A stretch of DNA of 64,000 bases, from the NCBI RefSeq assembly GCF_016495405.1, contig NZ_CP044522.1:496001-560000 (forward strand), written 5' to 3'. The stretch's first letter is position 1; each line of letters starts with the position of its first letter. The position numbers and the translations under genes are program-made. Below the pieces are notes generated by a model that ran no database searches, was not told where the DNA came from, and saw nothing but the letters and a program-made list of their open reading frames with translations. This document shows positions 34,460-45,300 of this stretch, piece after piece. The DNA comes from Cobetia sp. cqz5-12 (GTDB taxonomy: Bacteria; Pseudomonadota; Gammaproteobacteria; Pseudomonadales; Halomonadaceae).

Positions 34460-37400
34460 CTAGCCTTCGATCTCCAGTCGGCTCTGGCCGTTGCCCGAGG
34501 GTCGCACCGCAATACGTACCGGAATGCGTTCGTGCATCTCGGCCACATGCGATATCACGCCGACGCGACGGCCGCTGGCCTGCAGGCCATCCAGTGCCTC
34601 CATCGCCAGGGCCAGCGAGTCCGGATCAAGGCTGCCGAAGCCTTCATCGATGAACAGCGATTCGATGCGTAGCTCGCCGGAGGCCATGCCCGCCAGACCC
34701 AATGCCAGCGCCAGCGAGACCAGGAAGGTCTCGCCTCCGGACAGCGAGTGCACGCTGCGCAGCTCGTCACCCATCTCGGTATCCACCACCACCAGTCCCA
34801 GCGGGCTGGCGCCGCGTGCCAGACGATAGCGGCGTACCAGGTTGGCCAGATGCAGGTTGGCATGCTCGATCAGGCGTTCGAGATTGAAGGCCTGGGCGAT
34901 GGTGCGGAACCTGGCGCCGCTGGCACTGCCGATCAGCTCCGACAGTGCTCCCCAACGCTCATGGACTGCGCGGGCGCGGGCCAGCTGCTCGCCGAGTTCA
35001 GCGCTGCCACTACGACGTTGATCATCATTGAGTATCGCGGCCTGCGCTGCCTGATGAGCTTCTCGCACCTGGTTGAGCGGTGTCTTGAGCGCCGCGGTCA
35101 GGCTGGCGAGCAGACTTGCAAGCTCCGTCAGGCTATCGCCGTCAGGGGCTTGTTCTGCTGCTTGCTGACTGCGGGAAGACAGCAGTTGCGACTGTAGCTC
35201 AATTGCCTGCCTGGCCTGAGCACGAATGACGCCTGCCTCCTCAGCCCCCGATGCACTGTCCTCCGCTGTGCCTTCTCCCGCTGTGTCCTCCCCTGGTCTG
35301 CCCACAGCGGGCGCTGCCAGCTGTTCGAGTACCGTCTGCCAGCTGGAGGTCCGAGCGGCCTGCCAATGGGTGAGCTGACGCGCATTGCGCTCCTCACACA
35401 GGGCATCCGCCCGTGCGACTCGCTCATGGGCGCTACGGAGTTGCTGGCGCAGTGCCTGCAGCTCGTGATCCTCGATGGCCAGCAACTCCGCGATGCGCGT
35501 GTCATCCAGGCCGGGATTCGCGGCCTGCCAATGCGCGCGTTCGCTGTCGAGCGAGTCTTGCTCCTCGCGCAGCTCCGTCTGGCGTTGCTGCAGGTTGGCC
35601 TGCTGCTGCGTCAGCTGCTGTTGCTGGTCACTCAACTCCTGCAGTGCCTGCCGCGCATCCTCTTGCTCGTTGCGCATCCGGGTGGTCAGCGACTCGATCC
35701 AGTCGGACCAGTCGCTGACGCTGGCATGCTGTCGCTTGGGGTCTGCGCTCAGCTGCTGGGCAAGCGTGGCGCTGAGTTGCTCGATCTCGCTCGCCAGCGC
35801 AGTGATCTGCGTCTCGCATTGTTGAAGCTGCGTTTCGCCATGCTGACATTGCGTCGTCAGCGTGGCGTGGCGTGTTGCCAGTGCCTGGCGTTGCTCGCGC
35901 AGCGGCGTCAGCTGACGCAGCGTCGTCACCAACGTGTTCTGGTGGGCGTCCAGTTCCTCAAGGCGCTGCTCGATCAGTTGCAGTGCCTGGGCAGCAGGCA
36001 ACTGCGGTAATCGTGCAAGCTGGGGCTGCTCCGACAGCGAGTGCCGGGCCAGAAGATCGGTCAGGTTCGACTGGCAGGTCTGCGTCTGCTGCTGCAAGCG
36101 TTGCCGCTCCGTATGCAGCTGGGTCTGTTCCTGCTGCAGATAGCCGAGCTGCTGCTCGAGGCGCGCGTGCTCGTGACTGGCCGCCTCCATGGCTTGCTGC
36201 GCGGTGGCCGTGGCCTGGCGGCGCTGGTCAAGGCGTTCGCGGGCCTGCTGTTCCAGCTGAGCGATCAGCGCCTCGGCCGGTGCGGCCTGGCCGGCGGCGG
36301 GGTGCTCGTGGCTGCCGCACACCGGACACTCCTCGCCTTGGACCAGCCCGCGGCGCAGCGCCATCACGTTGTCGCTGCGTGCCAGACGCTCCTGCTCCTG
36401 CTGGCGGCGTTCGGCGTCTTCCTCGTGGCGCGCCTGATCACGGGCCTGCAATGCCTGCGCCTGCCGGGCAGCCACCTCGCTCAACGCCTGTTGCTGTCGG
36501 GGCAGCTGCTTCTCCAGCTCGACAAGACGCTGCTGCACCTCATCACGGCGGGCCAGACCACTGATCTGCTCGCTGAGTACGGGCTTCAGTTCCAGCAATG
36601 CATCGCGCTGACGTTGCAGCTGGTCACGATAGTCTTCAGCATCGCGCAGCGGCTGGCCGGACTCGTCGACCAGCGTTGCCTGCAGCAGCTGGAGTTGCTG
36701 CTCCAGCTGCTGGCGCTGGCGATCCTGAGCCTCCAGCTCCTGCCGATGTTGGACGAGCGTATCGCGCAGGCGTTGCTGTTCACTCTGCTGGCTGGCGTGT
36801 GCTTCGCGTTGCTGCGCCAGACGCGAGGCCACCTGACGTGCCTCTTCAAGCTTCGGCAATTGCTCGCCGCGCCAGGTATCGCAGCGCTGCATGCGTTCAT
36901 CGGCGGTGTGCCTGGCGGCTCGGGCCTGCTCAACTCTGGGCGACAGAGTACCGAGCTGCTGCTCCAGCTGGGCCAGTTGCGTGACCAGCTGCGCATGCTG
37001 CGGCGCGATCGCCTTGAGGCGCAGCAGGGCAGGGCGAATCGGCGCGAGGGCTTCCAGGGCGCTGAGTTGCCCGCGCTGATGGGAAAGCGCATCGCTGGCG
37101 GCGAGGGCCTCGGTCTGCTCCTGCTGCGCCTGACGCAGGGCCTGTTCGAGCTCGCCTGCCGTGGTGGTCCACTGGTGATAGGCTGTCAGCGCATCATGCT
37201 GTTCGCTGAGCCGGGTCATGGCCGTCTGGCGTAGACGCACCTCCTCCTCAAGCGCCTGGCGCTCCTGCGGGCTGGCCGGTAGCTGGCCTTCCAGCTGGCG
37301 CTCCAGTTCGCTGACGGCTTCGCGGGCTTTTTTCTCACGCTCATGGGCCGCCATCGAGATCTCGGAGTAATGGCCGGTATCGGTCAGCTTCTCCAGAAGT

Positions 37401-37978
37401 TCCGAGCGCTCGTTGTCATTGGCGCGCAGGAAGGCGCTGAACTCACTCTGGGCCAGCAGCACGGCGCGGGTGAACTGTTCGAAGTTGAGCCCCAGCTTGT
37501 CGATGATCAACGCCTTGGCATCGTTGCTGGTGGTGTTGAGGGTCTGAGCCGGCTGGGTGTCATCGTCAGGCGTCAGCAACTGTAAATGCTGCTTGGCATT
37601 CTGCAGGCGTCCACCGGGCTTGCCGCGTGCGCGGCTGACCGTCCAGCTGGCGCGATAGCGCAGGCCATCGCGGCCGATGAAGTCCACCTCGGCCTTGCCT
37701 TCTCCGCAGCCACGCCGGAGCAGGCTGCGCGGGTCCTTGAGGGTCAGCTGATGCTCGCCGACATCCTCCAGCTGGCCGCCACTCGGCGTCTGGCGCAGTC
37801 GTGGTGTGGTGCCATAGAGCGCCAGGCACAGGGCATCGAGCAGCGTGCTCTTGCCGGCCCCGGTGGGGCCGGTAATGGCGAACAGGCCGGCATCGGACAG
37901 CGGCGCCTTCTCGAAGTCGACTGCATGTGCGCCGGCCAGTGAGGCCAGGTTGTCGAGGCGCAGGGCGAGAATCTTCAT
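34460..37978 (-). CDS. sbcC: SbcC subunit of the SbcCD DNA exo/endonuclease
   Basis: 1172 aa SMC/Rad50-like ATPase. It has N-terminal Walker A GPTGAGKSTLLDALCLALYG, two very long Gln/Glu-rich coiled-coil arms, the central zinc hook CPVCGSHEHP near residue 552, and a C-terminal ABC signature LSGGETFLVSLALALGLAGM with Walker B LFIDEGFGSLD. With SbcD it opens hairpins and trims DNA ends. Its start overlaps the sbcD stop as ATGA. The coiled coils are exceptionally glutamine-rich, which gives long open frames on the other strand that are not genes. Confidence 0.96.
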   Translation of the reverse strand: MKILALRLDNLASLAGAHAVDFEKAPLSDAGLFAITGPTGAGKSTLLDALCLALYGTTPRLRQTPSGGQLEDVGEHQLTLKDPRSLLRRGCGEGKAEVDFIGRDGLRYRASWTVSRARGKPGGRLQNAKQHLQLLTPDDDTQPAQTLNTTSNDAKALIIDKLGLNFEQFTRAVLLAQSEFSAFLRANDNERSELLEKLTDTGHYSEISMAAHEREKKAREAVSELERQLEGQLPASPQERQALEEEVRLRQTAMTRLSEQHDALTAYHQWTTTAGELEQALRQAQQEQTEALAASDALSHQRGQLSALEALAPIRPALLRLKAIAPQHAQLVTQLAQLEQQLGTLSPRVEQARAARHTADERMQRCDTWRGEQLPKLEEARQVASRLAQQREAHASQQSEQQRLRDTLVQHRQELEAQDRQRQQLEQQLQLLQATLVDESGQPLRDAEDYRDQLQRQRDALLELKPVLSEQISGLARRDEVQQRLVELEKQLPRQQQALSEVAARQAQALQARDQARHEEDAERRQQEQERLARSDNVMALRRGLVQGEECPVCGSHEHPAAGQAAPAEALIAQLEQQARERLDQRRQATATAQQAMEAASHEHARLEQQLGYLQQEQTQLHTERQRLQQQTQTCQSNLTDLLARHSLSEQPQLARLPQLPAAQALQLIEQRLEELDAHQNTLVTTLRQLTPLREQRQALATRHATLTTQCQHGETQLQQCETQITALASEIEQLSATLAQQLSADPKRQHASVSDWSDWIESLTTRMRNEQEDARQALQELSDQQQQLTQQQANLQQRQTELREEQDSLDSERAHWQAANPGLDDTRIAELLAIEDHELQALRQQLRSAHERVARADALCEERNARQLTHWQAARTSSWQTVLEQLAAPAVGRPGEDTAGEGTAEDSASGAEEAGVIRAQARQAIELQSQLLSSRSQQAAEQAPDGDSLTELASLLASLTAALKTPLNQVREAHQAAQAAILNDDQRRSGSAELGEQLARARAVHERWGALSELIGSASGARFRTIAQAFNLERLIEHANLHLANLVRRYRLARGASPLGLVVVDTEMGDELRSVHSLSGGETFLVSLALALGLAGMASGELRIESLFIDEGFGSLDPDSLALAMEALDGLQASGRRVGVISHVAEMHERIPVRIAVRPSGNGQSRLEIEG

Positions 37979-39375
37979 GCCTGACCTCCCTTGGCCTTGT
38001 CTGTCGAAGCCGTCTTGTCTGCCTTGCGAGCGGGCCGGGTGGCCGACTCACCTTCGAGGCGCGCCTCACGCGCGGCCTCGACTTCCTCGAGCAGCTGGGC
38101 GAAATCCTCGATCAGCGTCGGGTCTGGTTCACTGTCATAGGTGGCGCGATAGTGGCGCTCGAACAGCCCCATCGGTCCCAGCTCATCAAGTTTCACGCCC
38201 TTCGGCTGGCGATTCTCGAGACTGGGTTTCGGGTAGCGCGTGACCAGCTTGATCAGGCGCAACGGAGCATCTTCCAGCAGTGCCTCGATGCGCGCGCGCA
38301 GGTCGATCAGCGGCGCCTCCAGTTGCACGGTCACTTCCAGCCATGGCCAGCGTGCCTGTTCGAGTTCACGGTCTGCCTCGGCGGCCAGCGCCGTGAGCCG
38401 GGTCGTGATCTCGCTCAGTGGCGCAGGGCCGATGCGCGTGAGCGCGACATGGCAGGGCACGCGATGCTCCTCGACTCTGTCGAGCCTGTCTTCGTCGAGC
38501 GTGACCTCGAGAATGCGATGACCATAGTCGACCTCGGAGAAGTCCATCGCCAGCGGCGTGCCGCAATAGCGAATACGCTCCTGGCCGCCCACGCGTTGCG
38601 GACGATGCAGGTGGCCGAGCGCCACATAGGCGATGTCGTCGGGGAACAGGCTGGTCGAGAGCGCCTCTTCGCCCCCCATCAGGATCGGACGCTCGCTGTT
38701 CTCGGAGACCTCGCCGTCACGCATGTGCGCGTGACCCATGGCGATCAGCGCCTCGCCGGGCTGGCGGGCGGCACGCGCCTCGCTGACCAGCTGCTCGTGC
38801 ACACGGGCCACGCCGTCGCGGTAGGCCTCGCTGCGGGTGCGTTCGGCCTTGCCTGCGGCTTGTCCTTCCTGTTCGGCTTGCTCGCCGCTGCTCAGGCCGG
38901 TGACCTCGGCCGGGCGCAGGAAGGGCACCGCCAGACACAGGGCGCGGCGCTTGCCGTCACGATCATGCAAGGGCACCAGCAGATGCTGGCAGTCGAGGCT
39001 GTGGGCATCGCCGCCGTCGGCGGAATCATCCACCCAGCGCACGCGACCCAATGCATGGGTCTTGAGACGTGCCAGCAGGGCAGCCGGAAGCTCGATGCGC
39101 GAGCCGGAGTCGTGATTGCCGGCGATCATCACGATCTCGAGCGCCGCGTCCTGCTCGTGGGCGCGCACGATGAAGTCGTAGAGCAGCTCCTGAGCAGCCA
39201 GGCTCGGATTGACCACATCGAACAGGTCTCCGGCGATCAGCAGCGCATCCGGCGCGAGACTCTTGAGCTGCCCGAGCAGCCAGTCGAGAAAGGCGGCATG
39301 TTCGACATGGCGGCTCTGGCCGTGAAAGCTCTGGCCGAGATGCCAGTCGGAGGTATGCAGAAAGCGGAAGCTCAC
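37975..39375 (-). CDS. sbcD: SbcD nuclease subunit
   Basis: 466 aa Mre11-type phosphoesterase. Motifs FLHTSDWHLGQSFHG (metal-binding Asp and His), LIAGDLFDVVNPS, MIAGNHDSGSRIE, MGHAHMRDG and YVALGHLHRPQ are all present. A GTG start at 39375 is chosen because it begins the conserved FRFLHTSDWH segment and has AAGGA upstream; the open frame extends 79 codons further but that part has no family similarity. A Lys/Ala-rich tail ends the protein. It overlaps sbcC by 4 bp. Confidence 0.95.
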   Translation of the reverse strand: MSFRFLHTSDWHLGQSFHGQSRHVEHAAFLDWLLGQLKSLAPDALLIAGDLFDVVNPSLAAQELLYDFIVRAHEQDAALEIVMIAGNHDSGSRIELPAALLARLKTHALGRVRWVDDSADGGDAHSLDCQHLLVPLHDRDGKRRALCLAVPFLRPAEVTGLSSGEQAEQEGQAAGKAERTRSEAYRDGVARVHEQLVSEARAARQPGEALIAMGHAHMRDGEVSENSERPILMGGEEALSTSLFPDDIAYVALGHLHRPQRVGGQERIRYCGTPLAMDFSEVDYGHRILEVTLDEDRLDRVEEHRVPCHVALTRIGPAPLSEITTRLTALAAEADRELEQARWPWLEVTVQLEAPLIDLRARIEALLEDAPLRLIKLVTRYPKPSLENRQPKGVKLDELGPMGLFERHYRATYDSEPDPTLIEDFAQLLEEVEAAREARLEGESATRPARKADKTASTDKAKGGQA

Positions 39376-39783
39376 GATGGGGTCCTTGCGAAGTCGTCTG
39401 GCCGGCGGCTGGGCTGGGGCAAGCCGGGCCGGGTGAAATGCTGACCAGTGTACGGTCTGGCTTCGCTGGGGCGGAAGAGGGCGCAGCCTCAAGCCGCTCA
39501 AGGTGCGGCGCATTATCAGGCAGATGATCTGGATCAAGGCCTTCCACGGGCAAAATCGACAAAAGTCGCTACGCTGAAAGTCGAGGCCCTTGTCACTCAC
39601 CGACAAGCCCACGCGATGGCAGCGTGTGGGAGTTGCCTCAAGCGAATCACATCAGCGGAGAAGCCCGCATGGGGCTTTCTTGTGCACAGTCTTCGCAACG
39701 TCTTCACGCTGACTTGGATAACAATCAGGCTGGTGACAGAGGATGCTGTTACCGACGCCCAGAGATGACAGGAAGGATTCGAA
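39376..39783. other. Divergent promoter region, sbcD and DUF1499 gene
   Basis: 408 bp with no supported gene. A small hairpin AAGCCC/GGGCTT (39661-39677) followed by TCTTG could be a weak plus-strand terminator; there is no recognised gene before it, so it may end a short RNA or be part of the DUF1499 leader. Confidence 0.45.
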
Positions 39784-40203
39784 ATGCGCCAAGGTCTTTT
39801 TGCTTCACCTCGTCCCGACAATCTCGGCCTGCATGATGGCATGCTGGCTCCGGCCCCCAGTACCCCCAACGGGGTCAGTTCCCAAGCCACTGACAGCAAG
39901 CATTATGTCGCGCCACTCCCGATGCCGCAGGACTGCTGCGTCAGTGCGATGGAGAAGTTGCACGGCATCATAGAATCCATGGGGCATGCTGAAATCGTCA
40001 GCGAAGATGGCGGCTATCTGCACGCCGAGTTCCACACTCCCGTGCTGGGCTTCGTCGATGATGTGGAAATCGTCTGCAATGAAGAGGAGGGGGTCTGTCA
40101 TGTGCGCAGCGTTTCGCGCAGAGGGCACTCCGATCTCGGCAAGAACCGTCAGCGGGTCGAGGACATTCGCCAGCGTCTGGAAGGCTGGGGCTACTGCAGC
40201 TGA
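39784..40203 (+). CDS. DUF1499 family protein
   Basis: 139 aa. The C-terminal two thirds match the DUF1499 pattern: YLHAEFHTPVLGFVDDVEIV, VCHVRSVSRRGHSDLGKNRQ, RVEDIRQRLEGWGY. The first ~45 residues are low-complexity with no signal peptide, unlike many secreted members of the family. GGAAGG precedes the ATG. Function unknown; members are often found near photosynthesis or stress genes, which gives no help here. Confidence 0.8.
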   Translation: MRQGLFASPRPDNLGLHDGMLAPAPSTPNGVSSQATDSKHYVAPLPMPQDCCVSAMEKLHGIIESMGHAEIVSEDGGYLHAEFHTPVLGFVDDVEIVCNEEEGVCHVRSVSRRGHSDLGKNRQRVEDIRQRLEGWGYCS

Positions 40204-40214
40204 CGCTTGTCGAT

Positions 40215-40244
40215 GAACCTGAACTTGAACCTGAACCTGAGCCT
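40215..40244. repeat. Five hexanucleotide repeats (GAACCT type)
   Basis: GAACCT, GAACTT, GAACCT, GAACCT, GAGCCT in tandem, 12 bp after the DUF1499 stop codon. Confidence 0.85.
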
Positions 40245-40622
40245 CGGGCATCGCCCGGCAGGCGAGGGAAGATGACTCACTGTATGACGCCCACCACATC
40301 CCTCATTGCTTGAACTACGTAGAATGATGTCCACCACCCCGGTCCGCCTTGTCGAGGCACTGGGGTTTTTCATGCCGACTCTTGCCAAGGTCGGGGTGAT
40401 TTCCCGCAAGCCCCCTGCCAAACAGTGAGCGAACGCTACCCAGCCAAGGTCGCCTTTGCTACTCTGGACGCGATACATGAGACGCATGATTGCATCGATC
40501 TGTATTGTGTTTTTTGCAATGCAGTGATGCGTCGTACGCTGGCAGGATTCCGCGTGATCGCCACGCCTCCGGGGCAACCCCGGTGCTTTCAGTCATCATC
40601 AGCACGATTTCCGCTCCGTGAT

Positions 40623-40694
40623 GGATGATGTTTCTCGGTTGGATGATGTCTCTCGATTCGATGATGTTTCTCGACAGGATGATGTCTCCCCGAC
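40623..40694. repeat. Four 18-bp tandem repeats upstream of the transporter
   Basis: Units 40623-40640, 40641-40658, 40659-40676 and 40677-40694 share the core GATGATGTYTCTCG. Regular spacing near the start of the transporter gene suggests either protein-binding sites or a simple duplication. Confidence 0.88.
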
Positions 40695-40776
40695 TGAAAG
40701 CCTCCAAGACAAGATGTGCGACACGTGAATCACCCTTGACCATCGCTGGACACCAGCCCCCGCTAAACAGAGATCC

Positions 40777-42114
40777 ATGAACGATTCCGTCCCCGCAGCG
40801 GGCTCCGCCTCCGCTGCTCACGATTTGCCCAACGAACATTCGCTCAAGCGTGGTGACATCAAGGTACTCGGTCTGTCCGCTCTCGGCGGCGCCCTCGAGT
40901 TCTATGACTTCGTCATCTTCGTGTTCTTCGCCACCGTCGTCGGTCAGCTGTTCTTCCCGCCCGACATTCCCGAGTGGCTGCGTCAGGTGCAGACCTTCGG
41001 CATCTTTGCCGCCGGTTATCTGGCGCGCCCGCTGGGTGGCATCATCATGGCCCACTTCGGCGATACGCTGGGCCGCAAGAAGATGTTCACGCTGTCCATC
41101 TTCATGATGTCGCTGCCGACCCTGCTGATGGGCATGCTGCCGACCTATGCCGTCATCGGCATGTGGGCGCCGCTGCTGCTGATCATCCTGCGCCTGTTCC
41201 AGGGCGCGGCGGTCGGTGGTGAGGTGCCGGGTGCCTGGGTGTTCGTCAGCGAGCACGTATCACCGCGTCACAATGGCCTGGCCTGCGGCACCCTCTCGAT
41301 GGGGCTGGTGGGCGGCATCCTGCTCGGCTCGCTGATGGCCAGCGCCATCAACAGTGTCTATACCCCGCAAGAGGTCAGTGATTTCGCCTGGCGGATTCCG
41401 TTCATCATCGGTGGCGTGTTCGGGCTGTTCTCGGTCTATCTGCGTCGCTGGTTGCACGAGACGCCGGTATTCGCCGAGATGCAGCAGAAGAAGGCGCTGG
41501 CCGCCGAGCTGCCCTTGAAGATGATCCTGCGTGAACAGCGTCCGGCGATTGCCGTGGCGATGGCCGTCACCTGGATTCTGACCGCCGCCATCGTGGTCGT
41601 GATCCTGATGACGCCGAGCCTGATCGCGGAGCTCGAGGGCCTGACTCGTGCCGCCGCCTTCTCCGCCAACAGCCTGGCGATCGTGGCGGTGTGCATCGGC
41701 TGCATCGTCTCCGGTTACATGGTCGATCGCATCGGCGCCGGCGTCACCCTGGTGCTGTGGAGCGCTCTGCTGGGCATCACCTACTGGGTCTTCCTCGCCA
41801 CCATGCACTCAGACCCCAGCCTGCTGGTGCCGCTCTATTGCCTGACCGGCTTCAGCGTCGGCATCGTCGGCGCGGTGCCGAGCATCGCGATCCGCGGCTT
41901 CCCGCCGGCGGTGCGTTTCACCGGCCTGTCGTTCTCCTACAATGTCGCCTACGCCATCTTCGGTGGCTTCACGCCGATTCTGGTCTCGCTGATGATGACC
42001 GTCTCGCCGCTGTCGCCCACCTGGTACGTGGCGGCGCTGTCACTGATGGGCGTGGTGCTCGGCCTGTGGCTGGCGATCAGCCCGCGCGGCCGCGAACTGA
42101 TGCGCATCATCTGA
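40777..42114 (+). CDS. MFS transporter, metabolite:H+ symporter (MHS) family
   Basis: 445 aa inner-membrane symporter with 12 predicted helices. MHS traits are ALGGALEFYDFVIFVFFA in helix 1, the loop 2-3 signature ARPLGGIIMAHFGDTLGRKK, and RLFQGAAVGGEVPGA before helix 5. The family imports organic acids and osmolytes such as ketoglutarate, shikimate, proline or betaine; the substrate here cannot be told. It stands alone between repeats upstream and a double terminator downstream. Confidence 0.92.
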   Translation: MNDSVPAAGSASAAHDLPNEHSLKRGDIKVLGLSALGGALEFYDFVIFVFFATVVGQLFFPPDIPEWLRQVQTFGIFAAGYLARPLGGIIMAHFGDTLGRKKMFTLSIFMMSLPTLLMGMLPTYAVIGMWAPLLLIILRLFQGAAVGGEVPGAWVFVSEHVSPRHNGLACGTLSMGLVGGILLGSLMASAINSVYTPQEVSDFAWRIPFIIGGVFGLFSVYLRRWLHETPVFAEMQQKKALAAELPLKMILREQRPAIAVAMAVTWILTAAIVVVILMTPSLIAELEGLTRAAAFSANSLAIVAVCIGCIVSGYMVDRIGAGVTLVLWSALLGITYWVFLATMHSDPSLLVPLYCLTGFSVGIVGAVPSIAIRGFPPAVRFTGLSFSYNVAYAIFGGFTPILVSLMMTVSPLSPTWYVAALSLMGVVLGLWLAISPRGRELMRII

Positions 42115-42140
42115 TCAGCGTATCCGGCATCGCAGGATGA

Positions 42141-42207
42141 GAGGCAGGCCCTTGTGGCCTGCCTCTGCCTGAAAACGCGCATCACCCTCAGGGTGGTGCG
42201 CGTTTTT
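42141..42207 (+). terminator. Double terminator of the MHS transporter
   Basis: First hairpin GAGGCAGGCC/GGCCTGCCTC (42141-42165, loop CTTGT). Second, much longer and near-perfect stem (42172-42188 with 42191-42207, loop TCA region) is closed by A4/T5 tails, giving a classic Rho-independent end. Confidence 0.92.
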
Positions 42208-42319
42208 CGTTTGGGCCGGCGCCACGGCGACGCTAGGATAGAGCCATTCATTGTCTCTTCCGCGCAGCGGCTTGCCACGGCCACGATGGCCGAGTTGTCA
42301 CTCCCAGCAGGATGCCCGC

Positions 42320-45300
42320 ATGTTTACCGTTCTTCACGCCAATCACCTCGAGGACCTGCGCGATCTGGCCCTCAAGGTGATCAAGGCCGCGCCTCAGCCT
42401 CCGCTGGTGCCGGAAACCTTCCTCGTCCAGTCCAACGGCATGGCCCAGTGGCTGAGATTGTCATTGGCCGAGGCCGATGGCATCGCCGCCTCGGTGGATT
42501 TCCCACTGCCCTCAAGTTTCGTGTGGCGTGCCTATCGCGGGGTATTGGGTGGCGTGCTGGGCGACGAGATTCCGGAGCTGTCGCCCTTCGACAAGGGTCC
42601 GCTTGCCTGGCGTCTGTTGCGCCTGCTGCCGGGGCTGCTGGCCGATGAATCCCAGGCGGAATGCTATGCGCCGCTCAGGGATTACCTGTGTCGCGACGAG
42701 CGTGGCCAGTTGATCGAGGCGGTCGGTGAGGACGCATTGCCAGCGATGCCCGAAGGCCCCGAGGCCGAACGTCAGCAGTGGCAGCTGGCCTGCCAGCTGG
42801 CGGATCTGTTCGATCAGTACCTCAACTATCGCCCCGAGTGGGTGCGCAGTTGGGAGAGCGGGCTTGAAGACGACAACTTCCGGGATGCCTTCGCGCGCCA
42901 GCAGGCCGCAAGCGAGCTGCCGGCCAATCTGCTGCCCGACAACCTGCCGGACAGTCAGCAGTGGCAGCCGGCACTGTGGCGAGCGGTACTGGCCGATGCG
43001 CCATCCAGCAGCCGCCAGCATCACCGCGCCGCCCTGCATGGTCGCTTCGTCGCGGCGGCGCGCGCGCTGGAGACACTGCCCTCGACACGCCGTCACCCGC
43101 TGCCGCCACGGCTGTTCGTGTTCGGTATCTCGGCGTTGCCGGGCCAGACGCTGGATGCGCTGCATGCGCTGTCCGGGGTGATGGACATCTACCTGATGAT
43201 CACCAATCCCTGCCGCCATTACTGGGGCGATATCGTCTCCGACCGCGAGGCCGTGCGGCGTAGTTCGCGAGCCGACAGCCAGCGCATGGACAGCGAGCGC
43301 CTCGCGCAACAGCGTGCCCGTCACCCCGAGGCACCGGCTCTGATCGGGCTGGCGGAGGAGGAGTTGCACCTCAAGGCCAACCCGCTGCTGGCAGGGCTTG
43401 GCGCACAGGGGCGTGACTTCATCGTCAGCCTGTATGAATTCGAGAGTGCGCTGTCGGGGCGCGACAGCGGCTTCGATCTCGAGCTGGACGTCTTCGTACC
43501 GCGCATCAGCGAGGACACGCCACCCGAGCAGGCGCCACTGCTGCAGCAGATCCAGGACGAGATACTCGAGCTGGTCCACCCCGGCGAGCGTGCCCTAGCC
43601 GAGGGCAGTCCGCGGGTGCTCGCGGCCGATGACGACTCCATCAGCCTGGTCAGCGCCCACTCGGCGCTGCGCGAGGTCGAGATTCTCCATGACCGCCTGC
43701 TGGCGGCCTTCGAGCGGGCCCATGACGCCGAGAAACGTGGTGAAGGCGAGCCGCTGCGGCCGCGCGACATCCTGGTGATGGTGCCGGATATCGACCGATA
43801 TGCTCCCTATATCGAGGCGGTCTTTGGTCAGCTGCCGCCGGGCAATCCGCGCCATATTCCCTTCACCATCGCCGACCGGGTGGCCAGTCAGGCCAATCCG
43901 CTGCTCGGACTGGTCTTGATGCTGCTGGAGCTGCCGGAGCGCCGCCTCGGTGTCAGCGAGGTGCTGGATGCACTGGATGTCGCCGCCTTCCGGCGTCGCT
44001 TCGCCATCGAGGAGGGCGAGCTCGAGCGCCTGCGACGCTGGCTGGCCGACAGCGGCGTGCGCTGGGGGCTCTCCGGTGAGCACCGTGAGCAGCTCGGCTT
44101 TATGCCTCTCGACGAGAACAGCTGGCGCTTCGGGCTCGAGCGTATGCTGCTGGGCTACGCCACCGGCACCCCGGCGGCCGGCGCCCCGGCGGTCGGCTCC
44201 CCGACGGCTGGCGCTCCGACTTATGGTGAGCTGGGTGAGGGGCATAGCGACGGCCAGATAAATGATCTGATGGACGGCCTTGTCGACATGAACGGCCTGA
44301 GCTTCGACGGCGTGGTGCCCTTCGATGAAGTGGCCGGTCTCGAGGCCGAACTGGCAGGCAAGGTCGGCGAGCTGATCGAGAGCCTGGATCGCTGGCGCCG
44401 CTGGCTGGACACCTCGCGTACGCCAGCGGACTGGGCGACTACGCTTCAGCGATTGTGGGAGGAGAGTCTCAGCCCGGACAGTGCCGAGGAATTCGACATT
44501 CTGGCACGCCTACAGGCGGCGCTCTCGCGCCTCGACAAGGGCTGGCAGCAGGCCGGTTTCGAGGGCTGCCTGTCGCTCAAGGTGGTGCGCGAGGCGCTGC
44601 GTGGCGAGCTGGACAGCGGCGGTCTCGCCCAGCGCTTCCTCGCCGGGCGGGTCAACTTCGCCACCCTGATGCCGATGCGTGCGATTCCCTTCCGCGAAGT
44701 GCACCTGCTGGGCATGAACGATGGCGACTACCCGCGGGTGCGCATGCCGCAGGATTTCGACCTGATGGCCAGCCGCCCGCAGGCGGGCGACCGCTCACGG
44801 CGCGACGATGATCGCTACCTGTTCCTGGAAGCGCTGCTGGCGGCGCGGGATCGCCTGTCGATCTCGTGGGTCGGGCGTGACCAACGCGACAACGGCGAGC
44901 GACCGCCCTCGGTGCTGGTCGGGGAATTGCTTGATTACATCGAGCTGGGCTGGACTCCCGAGACGCATGCCGAGGCACCGAGTGTCTCTCGCGAAGCTGC
45001 CCTGCGCGAGCGCCTGATCACCGAGCATCCATTGCAACCCTTCTCGCGGCGCTACTTCCATGCCTGCCAGGCGGCGTCCGTCGATCTGTTCAGCTATGAC
45101 GCCAGCTGGTCGAGCCTGTATCGCGCGGCGGGGCAGGCTCAAGTGACTGAAACACTTCAGGAAAACCCAAGCAATGCCAGTCAGGTAAAAGCGGCGGCAG
45201 CGACTGCCTTGAGGCAGCTGGTGGAGCAGGCGCCGGAGTCCCATCTGCGCCTCGGCGCGGACTCACTGGCGCGCTTTCTGCGTCGCCCCTGGCAGCTGGG

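Larger units (their letters stand above)
40204..40776. other. Transporter control region with two repeat arrays
   Basis: 573 bp. It holds a hexamer array at 40215-40244, an 18-bp array at 40623-40694 lying 82 bp before the transporter ATG, and a stretch at 40420-40560 in which no gene is supported. A frame crossing the 18-bp array on the minus strand reaches into the transporter gene and is judged a shadow. Confidence 0.6.

Noticed and set aside
36041..37234. Leu-rich open frame of ~400 codons opposite the sbcC coiled coil.
   Set aside because: The leucines are the complement of the CAG glutamine codons of the coiled coil; the apparent hydrophobicity is an artefact.
39376..39612. Upstream extension of sbcD by 79 codons to an ATG.
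   Set aside because: The extension has no similarity to SbcD, while a GTG with AAGGA upstream lies exactly at the conserved N terminus.
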